A DNA stretch of 11,593 bases, from positions 1 through 11,593 of the forward strand of contig JAZNIJ010000099.1 of assembly GCA_045577455.1 (NCBI GenBank). The letters run 5' to 3'. The stretch is from SIG653 sp045577455 (GTDB lineage Bacteria > Bacillota > Clostridia > Oscillospirales > CAG-382). Both the position numbers and the translations under genes were made by a program. Below, in pieces: positions 5,877 to 11,593 of this stretch. The notes under the pieces are model-generated. The model searched no databases, was not told where the DNA came from, and saw nothing but the letters and a program-made list of their open reading frames with translations. Numbering within the stretch: the first letter of the stretch is position 1; each line of letters starts with the position of its first letter.

Positions 5877-6932
5877 TTATTTCTTTTTCTTCATTACAAC
5901 TACTACAACAACAGCAACAGCAACAACTGCAACAATAGCTATAACGATTCCTATTGGGAAGCCGCCTTTGCTGTCTCCATCGTCAGCTGCCACTGAAGCA
6001 GGAGCTTCAGATGCTGCTTCGGATGCTGTTTCGGATGTAGCTTCAGAAGCTGCTTCGGATTCAGTTGCTTCTGTGGATTCAGTTGCTTCTTCGGATTCTG
6101 TAGCTTCTTCGGATTCTGCAGCTTCTTCAGATTCTGTTGGTTCTGCAGAAGCATCAGTATCAACGGAAGCATCACCGGAAGGAATGCCGGAATCCTTGTT
6201 GTTTACGAGGTAAACAACACCGAATGTAGAAGGTTTATCGCAAGCTGCGTCTGTATCGTCTGCCCAACCGAGACAGAGAACTCTTTCACCAGCTGTAATT
6301 GCGCTATCATTAACGGAAATTTCAAAACCAATTTTGAGGTTTTCGCCCCAAGCAACTGTTGAGTTGATGGATTTGATGTCGAAAGCAACGCAAATTACAT
6401 AACCTGTTTCATCATATGCTGCGGAATGTTCAACAAAAGCCAAGTCTGCACCAAGAGCTTCTGTGCCGAACATTGTGCTATCTCCGCCCCAGTCAGTATA
6501 TGTGTTTTCATGAGGTGTGAAGCCAACCCAGCCGTCATATTCGTAGTTATATGCATCGCCTGTATTAGCATTGAGGGACAAGCAAATTTCTGTTGAGTCA
6601 TTTGCATATGTGTGTTCTGGGTTATATGTCTGAACAGAAATATCTGTTACTTTTTCAAGAACATATAACTTTTCTTCGTCCCACATAAGACGGAAAGTAA
6701 AACGAGTGTTGGTATCTTCTTGAGTTACAATTGTACGAATTTTTTCGCCAACATATTCAGGAGCGTTGTCCCAAAGAGGGTCAATGTCGTATGCATCAAC
6801 TGCGGGTGAGCCATAAACTGCTTTTGCTATGGGTTTACCATCTTCGGTATAATCTTCTGCAAATACAGAAAGAGAAAGCAAAGATGTCAAAATCAATGCA
6901 AGAGCAAATGCGATTGAAAGAGTCTTTTTCAT
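5877..6932 (-). CDS. Membrane-anchored CBM9-like surface protein, downstream paralogue
   Basis: A predicted extracellular protein held on the cell membrane. A signal peptide at 1-25 is cut after VFA. A CBM9-like / DOMON-type beta-sandwich spans about 28-244, with IDPLWDNAPEY, LMWDEEKLYV, NDSTEICLSLN and FEISVND as family-like landmarks. Residues 250-323 form an acidic Ser/Glu/Ala/Thr linker (ESEEAT repeats), 325-346 a membrane helix, and KKKK ends the protein on the inside. CBM9 modules bind reducing ends of xylan or cellulose chains, so polysaccharide binding is likely but unproven; related folds can hold heme. There is no LPxTG motif and no catalytic domain. The start is firm: AAGGAG 6 nt before ATG. 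The gene at 7115-8131 is a close paralogue, and the two share flanking sequence as well. Its own promoter looks decayed, so readthrough from the upstream copy may matter. Confidence 0.87.
   Translation of the reverse strand: MKKTLSIAFALALILTSLLSLSVFAEDYTEDGKPIAKAVYGSPAVDAYDIDPLWDNAPEYVGEKIRTIVTQEDTNTRFTFRLMWDEEKLYVLEKVTDISVQTYNPEHTYANDSTEICLSLNANTGDAYNYEYDGWVGFTPHENTYTDWGGDSTMFGTEALGADLAFVEHSAAYDETGYVICVAFDIKSINSTVAWGENLKIGFEISVNDSAITAGERVLCLGWADDTDAACDKPSTFGVVYLVNNKDSGIPSGDASVDTDASAEPTESEEAAESEEATESEEATESTEATESEAASEATSETASEAASEAPASVAADDGDSKGGFPIGIVIAIVAVVAVAVVVVVVMKKKK
6048..6165 (-). repeat. Low-complexity Ser/Glu/Ala/Thr repeat tract (18-bp units)
   Basis: On the coding strand, 18-bp units encoding ESEEAT-type repeats follow one another, then shorter SEAASEAT variants. 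They make the acidic stalk between the CBM9-like domain and the membrane helix. The paralogue has a matching tract at about 7235-7370 with a different number and order of units. This suggests the stalk changes faster than the domain. Confidence 0.8.
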
Positions 6933-6992
6933 GGTAATCTCCTTGTGTTTTTTTATTTATAAACTTATATCCCGAATAATGGCCACTAAATT

Positions 6993-7012
6993 CACTTTAA
7001 TACACATCAATC
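6993..7012 (-). promoter_or_regulatory. Decayed copy of the upstream paralogue's promoter
   Basis: Minus strand GATTGATGTGTATTAAAGTG matches GATTGATGTAGTATAATGTG at 8172-8191, which covers the -10 of the paralogue. Here the -10 is TATTAA (6997-7002), four of six consensus bases. The only -35 at 17 nt is TAAACT, about three of six. It is probably weak or inactive. Confidence 0.5.
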
Positions 7013-7042
7013 AGTTTTAAGTTTATTTTCACATTTTCTTAG

Positions 7043-7079
7043 GATAGAGCCAATCGTTGAATCAAGGATTGGCTCTATC
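7043..7079. other. Strong 13-bp hairpin between the two CBM9-like genes
   Basis: GATAGAGCCAATC and GATTGGCTCTATC form a perfect 13-bp stem with an 11-nt loop, downstream of the 7115-8131 gene. No T-run follows on either strand, so a complete intrinsic stop is unlikely. It may protect the 3' end of an mRNA or allow partial readthrough into the next gene. Its core AGCCAATC/GATTGGCT is shared with the terminator at 5808-5843, consistent with both descending from one duplicated 3' region. Confidence 0.7.
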
Positions 7080-7114
7080 ATTAAATAATAACAAAATCTT
7101 TCAGAAAAAAGAAT

Positions 7115-8131
7115 TTATTTCTTTTTCATTACAACTACAACAACAACTGCAACTACTACAACTGCAGCAATTACGATGATAATCCAAATTGGGAAACCAC
7201 CTTCGCTATCATTGGAATCTGCTGCCACTGAAGATGGAGCTTCTGATTCTGCTTTTTCGGAAACAGCTTCAGAGGTTGCTTCGGATGCTGCTTCGGATTC
7301 AGTTGTTTCTGTAGATTCAGTTGCTTCTGTGGATTCAGCTGCTTCTTCAGATTCAGCTGCTTCTGCGGAAGCATCAGTATCAACAGATGCATCACCGGAT
7401 GGAACATCAGAATCTGCGTTCTTTACAAGGTAAACAACGCCGAGACATGTGTTATCCTGATATGCGTTGTCTGTTTCGTCTGCCCAGCCGATACAGGTGG
7501 ATCTTACGCCTGCTTCGACACTATCATTAACAGAGATTTCAAAACCCAACTGATGGTTTTCGCCCCAAGCAATATTGGAGTTCATTGCAGAAACATCGAA
7601 TGCGGACAAAATAACATATCCTGTTTCATCAAAATATGCTGCAAACTCAACATTTTCCAAATCTGTGCCGAAAATATCAGCACCGCCATATGTATTTTCA
7701 TGGGGTGAATATCCAAGAAAACCGTCTGTTAAGGGGTCATGAGGTCCCTTTCTGTTGTCATTAAGAGAGATTGCCATTTCTGTGGAATCGTTCAAATGAC
7801 CATGCAAGCTAGGGTCATATGAACCGATTGTAAGGTCGTAAACTTTTTCGTAAACATAGAAATGAGTTTCGTCCCACATAAGCTTGAATGTGAATGTTGT
7901 TCCTGTATCTTCTGTAGAAACAGAAGGTCTTACAGTTGAACCTGTGTATTCAGGAACATTGTCCCAAAGGGGATCGATTTCAGCTGCATCATCCATTACT
8001 GGAGTTCCATATACAGCTTTTGCGATTGGCTTGCCATCTTCTGTGTATTCTTCTTCAGCAGAAACAGCAAGAGACATCATTGATGTTACTAATAATGCAA
8101 GCATTAAAAGAACAGATAATGTTTTTTTCAT
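7115..8131 (-). CDS. Membrane-anchored CBM9-like surface protein, upstream paralogue
   Basis: Same plan as the gene at 5877-6932: signal peptide 1-25 (cut after VSA), CBM9-like domain about 29-237, acidic Ser/Glu/Ala linker 238-312, membrane helix 313-335 and a terminal KKK. Shared landmarks include YTEDGKPIAKAVYG, IDPLWDN, PHENTY, GWADET and GDASVDTDASAE. Differences cluster in a putative ligand-facing stretch near 100-165 (SYDPSLHGH against TYNPEHTYA, and a loop after SLN), so the two may bind different ligands; that is inference. There is no catalytic domain and no sortase motif. The start is firm: GGAGG about 8 nt before ATG. It has its own near-consensus promoter, lies 190 bp after the redox operon, and is probably the better expressed of the pair. 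Confidence 0.87.
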   Translation of the reverse strand: MKKTLSVLLMLALLVTSMMSLAVSAEEEYTEDGKPIAKAVYGTPVMDDAAEIDPLWDNVPEYTGSTVRPSVSTEDTGTTFTFKLMWDETHFYVYEKVYDLTIGSYDPSLHGHLNDSTEMAISLNDNRKGPHDPLTDGFLGYSPHENTYGGADIFGTDLENVEFAAYFDETGYVILSAFDVSAMNSNIAWGENHQLGFEISVNDSVEAGVRSTCIGWADETDNAYQDNTCLGVVYLVKNADSDVPSGDASVDTDASAEAAESEEAAESTEATESTETTESEAASEATSEAVSEKAESEAPSSVAADSNDSEGGFPIWIIIVIAAVVVVAVVVVVVMKKK

Positions 8132-8155
8132 TTTTTTTCCTCCAAAAATAATCTT

Positions 8156-8168
8156 TGGGTTTTACCCA
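8156..8168 (-). other. Small hairpin at the predicted 5' end of the CBM9-like transcript
   Basis: On the minus strand, TGGGT and ACCCA form a 5-bp stem around AAA. The promoter at 8175-8203 predicts a start near 8168, so the RNA would begin with this hairpin. Such 5'-terminal stems can protect abundant mRNAs from decay; here the role is inferred from position only. Confidence 0.45.
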
Positions 8169-8174
8169 CCGCAC

Positions 8175-8203
8175 ATTATACTACATCAATCTTGTTTTTT
8201 CAA
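8175..8203 (-). promoter_or_regulatory. Near-consensus sigma-A promoter of the CBM9-like gene pair
   Basis: Minus strand: -35 TTGAAA (8198-8203), 17-nt spacer, -10 TATAAT (8175-8180). It predicts a start near 8168 and a leader of about 37 nt before ATG at 8131. It is the closest match to consensus in the window, suggesting high constitutive expression. No operator-like inverted repeat was seen over it. Confidence 0.85.
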
Positions 8204-8321
8204 GTGTTTTTATAAAAATTGTACAAGTTATTTTGTAAAAACAATTAAAATTTCTAATTAACATAATGATAAATAATAAAATTGTGCTTCGATAAAAATA
8301 TTAAATTTATAGGAATAATGT

Positions 8322-10349
8322 TTATTTCAAAAGAAACTTCAATGCACCTGTTGGGCAAGCATCAACGCACTTATGGCAATCCTTACAATATTCCGTTATA
8401 GACGCATCTTTGAATTCTGGTTTGATTACAGTTTTAAAGCCCCTGCCAACAAGCCCTAAAATTCCCTTGCCTACAACTTCATCACACACTCTTACGCAGA
8501 GACCGCAAAGAATACATTTACCCTGATTGCGTTCAATATAAACCAGTTTTTCCTCTGTTTCATGAAGATGCTTTTCTCCGCTGAATTTTGCAGGATTTAA
8601 CTTATATCTATTTGCACATCTGATAAGACGGCAATCTTTATAATCGTGGCAACCACATTCAAGACAGCGTTTTGCTTCTTTTATTGCCTGTTCATCCGAG
8701 AATCCAAGATTAACTTCTACGAAATCATGCTTGCGTTCTTCTGCAGGTCTTGTTGGCATTACTGCTCTTGGAATAACTTCCCTATCCGCAAACATTTCCT
8801 TAGTTACTGTTCTTTCAGAAACATATGGAACAACATATGGAACAACATCGCCCTTAAGGAAAGAATCAACAACATCTGCTGCTTTATTTGCTTCGCCTAT
8901 AGCTGCAATTGCAATTGATGCACCTTTATTTGTTGCATCACCAACTGCAAATACCTTTGGATCTGATGTTCTGAATGTATACTCGTCCGCAGAGATAATT
9001 CCTCTCTTATTAAGTTCAAGAGATTCAAAGCCAGCAACATTTACCTTCTGACCGATTGCAGAAATAACTGTATCAACATCGAGAATTTCAAATTTACCTT
9101 CAACAGGAACAGGAGACCTTCTTCCGCTTGCATCAGGTTCGCCAAGCTCCATAACCTGCAATTTAACCTTTGTTACTTTTCCGTTTTCACCGATTATTTC
9201 AGCAGGATTTGTTAAGAATTTGAAGGTTACGCCTTCTTCTTTAGCTTCTTCTATTTCTATTTTCTCTGCAGGCATTTCCTTTTCGGTACGCCTGTATATT
9301 ACATATACATTTTCTGCACCGAGTCTGACTGCTGTACGGCAAGCATCCATTGCAGTGTTACCGCCACCTACTATAGCAACATTTTTACCGATATTGATTT
9401 CTTCTCCTAAACTTACCTTACGAAGGAAATCTATACCGCCCCAAACACCTTCAAGGTCTTCTCCAACACAGCCAACGCCCATGCTCTTCCAAGCACCTAT
9501 TGCAACGATAACTGCATCGTAATTTGCCTTGAATTCTTCAAAAGACATATCCTTGCCCATTTTGAAATTGTTTTTCATTTCAATTCCAAGAGATGAAATT
9601 TCTTCTATTTCCTTATCAAGAACCGCTTTAGGAAGTCTGTATTCGGGAATACCGTATCTGAGCATACCGCCCATTTTAGGCATTGCATCAACAATCGTTA
9701 CCTTATGACCCTTTGCGGCAAGGAAATATGCGGCAGTCAATCCGGCAGGGCCTCCGCCTATGATACCAACGGTTTTACCTGTTTCAGCATTTTTCTTTGC
9801 AACAACGCTTTTTCCCGAAGCTAAAACTTTATCTGCGGCATAGTATTTAAGGAAAGCTATTGATATTGGTTCTTCAACATTAACACGTCTGCACGCTTTC
9901 TCACAAGGATGAGGACAAACACGTCCGATAGATGCGGGAAGTGGCAATTTGTCTTTGATTATTTCTACTGCACCGACATTATCACCAAGGGAAATTCTCT
10001 TAACATATCCCTGACAGTCTGTTCCTGCAGGACAGTTAAGAGTACATGGACCCTTACAGTCTCCGTCATGGTCGCTCATCAAAAGCTCAAGGGCTGTTTT
10101 TCTTGCCTTTACAACTCTTTCGGATTCGGTATTGATAACTTGACCGTCCATTGCAACAGTTGAACAAGCCCTCATGAGCTTTGGAGACTTTTCAGCTTCA
10201 ACAAGACATATGCCGCAAGCACCATACTTTTTTACTTTTTCGTGATGGCAAAGGGTGGGTATTTCAATACCGTTGGCAGAAGCAATTTCAAGAATTGTTT
10301 TGCCCGCTTCGGCTGTACATACTTTGCCGTTTATTGTAACAGTTATCAT
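8322..10349 (-). CDS. NfnB/GltD-like NAD(P)H-binding iron-sulfur flavoprotein with N-terminal [2Fe-2S] domain (candidate StnC-like)
   Basis: A 675-residue cytoplasmic electron-transfer subunit. Domains in order: [2Fe-2S] ferredoxin, residues 1-78 (Cys34, 45, 48, 62); GltD-type N-terminal cluster region, about 94-160 (Cys98, 102, 106, 112, 145, 149, 153); FAD-binding GxGxxG at 195-203; NAD(P)-binding GGGN at 328-331 with YRR at 352-354, the Arg pair usually contacting the NADPH phosphate; FAD-contacting VFAVGDATNKG at 467-476; a Cys-rich segment at 562-578; and two [4Fe-4S] motifs, Cys612/615/618/622 and Cys655/658/661/665. NfnB and GltD are shorter and lack the first and last parts. It starts 12 bp after the HydB-like gene, with GGGAGG overlapping that stop codon. 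Together they match my recollection of the Sporomusa StnABC transhydrogenase. Alternatives are a subunit of an NADP-linked formate dehydrogenase or hydrogenase. No GC-rich terminator follows, only weak A/T hairpins. Confidence 0.93.
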   Translation of the reverse strand: MITVTINGKVCTAEAGKTILEIASANGIEIPTLCHHEKVKKYGACGICLVEAEKSPKLMRACSTVAMDGQVINTESERVVKARKTALELLMSDHDGDCKGPCTLNCPAGTDCQGYVKRISLGDNVGAVEIIKDKLPLPASIGRVCPHPCEKACRRVNVEEPISIAFLKYYAADKVLASGKSVVAKKNAETGKTVGIIGGGPAGLTAAYFLAAKGHKVTIVDAMPKMGGMLRYGIPEYRLPKAVLDKEIEEISSLGIEMKNNFKMGKDMSFEEFKANYDAVIVAIGAWKSMGVGCVGEDLEGVWGGIDFLRKVSLGEEINIGKNVAIVGGGNTAMDACRTAVRLGAENVYVIYRRTEKEMPAEKIEIEEAKEEGVTFKFLTNPAEIIGENGKVTKVKLQVMELGEPDASGRRSPVPVEGKFEILDVDTVISAIGQKVNVAGFESLELNKRGIISADEYTFRTSDPKVFAVGDATNKGASIAIAAIGEANKAADVVDSFLKGDVVPYVVPYVSERTVTKEMFADREVIPRAVMPTRPAEERKHDFVEVNLGFSDEQAIKEAKRCLECGCHDYKDCRLIRCANRYKLNPAKFSGEKHLHETEEKLVYIERNQGKCILCGLCVRVCDEVVGKGILGLVGRGFKTVIKPEFKDASITEYCKDCHKCVDACPTGALKFLLK

Positions 10350-10366
10350 ACTGAAACCTCCCTACT
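10350..10366 (-). promoter_or_regulatory. Strong ribosome binding site overlapping the upstream stop codon
   Basis: Minus strand GGGAGG lies 7 nt before ATG at 10349 and begins within the TAG stop of the HydB/NuoF-like gene (10362-10364). This indicates tight translational coupling and matched amounts of the two subunits. Confidence 0.85.
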
Positions 10367-11593
10367 CTACAGAAACTGCACCGAAACGACAAACTGTGAA
10401 GCAGTTTCCGCATTTGATACATTTTTCTGTGTCTATGGTTTGTGGATTTTTCTTTTCTCCTGTAATTGCCTTTACAGGGCATTTGATTGCGCAAAGGGTA
10501 CAGCCCACACATTTATCTTTATTGATTGAATATGTGAGAAGGTCTGAGCACGCCTTTGCAGGACATTTTTTATCATTTATATGAGCTTCATACTCATTTC
10601 TGAAATACTTAATTGTTGTAAGAACAGGGTTTGGTGCTGTCTGTCCCAAGCCGCAGAGCGCACCGTCTTTAATCGATGTGCAAAGCTCTTCAAGAAGCTC
10701 TATATCCCCTTCTTTTCCCTCTCCTGCAACTATGCGGGTGAGAATTTCATACATACGCTTTGTTCCGAGACGGCAATGTACACATTTTCCGCAAGATTCT
10801 TTCGTTGTAAAATCAAGGAAGAATTTTGCCATATTTACCATACAGGTGCTGTCGTCCATAACAACCATACCGCCTGAGCCCATTATTGCACCTGTTGCGC
10901 CCAACGCTTTATAATCGATTATAGTATCAAAAAGCTCAAATGGTATACATCCGCCCGAAGGACCGCCCATCTGAACGGCTTTGCAAGGTCTGTCTCCCTT
11001 GATGCCGCCGCCAATACCGTAAATAACATCGCGGAGAGTTTTTCCCATGGGAACTTCAACAAGTCCGCCACGCTTTATTTTACCTGTAAGAGCGAAAACC
11101 TTTGTTCCCTTGCTGTTTTCTGTTCCCATTGCTGAGAATGCAGTGCCACCGTTGAGCAATATCCACGGAACATTTGCAAAGGTTTCAACATTATTTATAT
11201 TTGAAGGTTGATTATCGTAACCGCACTGCGCGGGGAACGGTGGCTTAAGACGGGGCATACCGCGTTTTCCTTCAAGGGACTCTATCAATGCAGTTTCTTC
11301 ACCGCATACGAATGCACCCGCACCTGCTTTATATGAAATATTGCAGGAGAAGCCACTGCCTAAAATGTTTTCACCAACAAAACCAGCTTTTCTTGCCTGT
11401 TTTATTGCTTCGTCAAGACGCTTGATAGCAAGGGGATATTCTGCTCTTACATAAACAACCGCCTCTGATGCACCAATTGCATATGCACCAATTAGCATAC
11501 CTTCAATAAGGTTATGAGGGTCACTTTCAATAACGGCTCTGTCCATAAGAGCACCCGGGTCACCCTCGTCTGCGTTACACATAAGGTATTTTT
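10362..11593 (-). CDS. HydB/NuoF-like NADH-binding flavoprotein subunit (5' end off the window)
   Basis: The C-terminal 410 codons of an NADH-oxidising FMN/iron-sulfur subunit. The frame is open through 11593, and residues KYLM before CNADEGDPGA fit the NuoF signature, so the ATG at 11582 is internal. Numbering from that Met: GAGAFVCGEETALIESLEG (87-105) and the PPFPA region belong to the FMN/NADH fold. SCGKCVHCR (Cys264, 267, 270) plus Cys310 bind the N3-type [4Fe-4S]. KKCPAKAC (Cys340, 345) is a further Cys pair. A C-terminal two-cluster ferredoxin domain has Cys358/361/364/368 and Cys388/391/394/398. That last domain is absent from ordinary respiratory NuoF and typical of HydB/HndC-type subunits of bifurcating enzymes. 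NADH would be the electron partner. The next gene is coupled to it. A NuoE-like subunit is expected upstream, outside the window. Confidence 0.95.
   Translation of the reverse strand, partial: KYLMCNADEGDPGALMDRAVIESDPHNLIEGMLIGAYAIGASEAVVYVRAEYPLAIKRLDEAIKQARKAGFVGENILGSGFSCNISYKAGAGAFVCGEETALIESLEGKRGMPRLKPPFPAQCGYDNQPSNINNVETFANVPWILLNGGTAFSAMGTENSKGTKVFALTGKIKRGGLVEVPMGKTLRDVIYGIGGGIKGDRPCKAVQMGGPSGGCIPFELFDTIIDYKALGATGAIMGSGGMVVMDDSTCMVNMAKFFLDFTTKESCGKCVHCRLGTKRMYEILTRIVAGEGKEGDIELLEELCTSIKDGALCGLGQTAPNPVLTTIKYFRNEYEAHINDKKCPAKACSDLLTYSINKDKCVGCTLCAIKCPVKAITGEKKNPQTIDTEKCIKCGNCFTVCRFGAVSVE

Noticed and set aside
5877..6000. Sortase anchor at the C-terminus of the CBM9-like proteins
   Set aside because: There is a helix and a Lys tail but no LPxTG or close variant before it; GGFPI does not qualify, so a plain membrane anchor is preferred.
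5968..6213. Plus-strand open frame rich in Ala/Ser/Asp opposite the CBM9-like stalk (similarly at 7176-7433)
   Set aside because: It is the complement of the coding Ser/Glu/Ala repeats, has no ribosome site, and occurs in both paralogues only because the repeat lacks stops on both strands.
7043..7079. Intrinsic terminator call for the hairpin between the CBM9-like genes
   Set aside because: The stem is strong, but neither strand has a T-run after it, so it is listed as a hairpin of uncertain role.
8204..8321. Intrinsic terminator after the redox operon
   Set aside because: Only A/T-only stems of about 6 bp are present near 8230-8265; they are too weak to call, so readthrough into the CBM9-like genes remains open.

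Overview
The window is AT-rich, low-GC Firmicutes-type DNA. Ribosome binding sites are strong (GGAGG type), spacers are A/T-dominated, and several promoters fit the sigma-A consensus. The gene set suggests an anaerobic clostridium, plausibly a gut or fibre-associated Oscillospiraceae/Ruminococcaceae-like bacterium: a HydB/NuoF-like flavoprotein beside an NfnB/GltD-like flavoprotein, a serpin lipoprotein, a DUF624 membrane protein and surface CBM9-like proteins. The organism call is an inference from gene content; no rRNA, tRNA, CRISPR array or transposase gene was seen.

Layout, left to right. (1) Positions 1-2590, minus strand: a likely operon read right to left from a good promoter at 2672-2700. 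It holds a DUF624/YesL-like membrane protein, a class Ic-type aspartate aminotransferase, and the N-terminus of a single-pass membrane protein that overlaps the aminotransferase by 14 bp and leaves the window. (2) 2775-3824, minus strand: an unrecognised membrane protein with a long polar N-terminal half and five predicted membrane segments. (3) 3825-4081: a divergent spacer holding two near-identical 80-bp direct repeats, each with a near-palindrome and an alternative downstream hairpin. (4) 4082-5536, plus strand: a serpin lipoprotein with an 11-residue Ser/Thr/Asp/Asn/Gly repeat linker. (5) 5537-5876: a non-coding stretch with short direct and inverted repeats, ending in a bidirectional-looking terminator. 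(6) 5877-8131, minus strand: two tandem paralogues, each with signal peptide, CBM9-like domain, acidic Ser/Glu/Ala linker, one membrane helix and a Lys tail. The upstream copy has a near-consensus promoter; the downstream copy has a decayed version of it. (7) 8322-11593, minus strand: two coupled redox genes, an NfnB/GltD-like flavoprotein with an N-terminal [2Fe-2S] domain and C-terminal [4Fe-4S] clusters, preceded by a HydB/NuoF-like NADH-binding subunit that runs off the right edge.

How they may work together. The two redox genes look like part of a multi-subunit soluble complex linking NADH, NADP(H) and probably ferredoxin. The closest described arrangement I can recall is the Sporomusa-type transhydrogenase StnABC; a NuoE-like subunit would be expected just off the right edge. 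The CBM9-like pair and the serpin are envelope proteins facing outward, one kind perhaps binding polysaccharide and the other perhaps blocking attacking proteases. No shared regulator is visible. The least explained parts are the duplicated leader in front of the serpin, the unrecognised membrane protein facing it, and the tandemly duplicated CBM9-like transcription unit.
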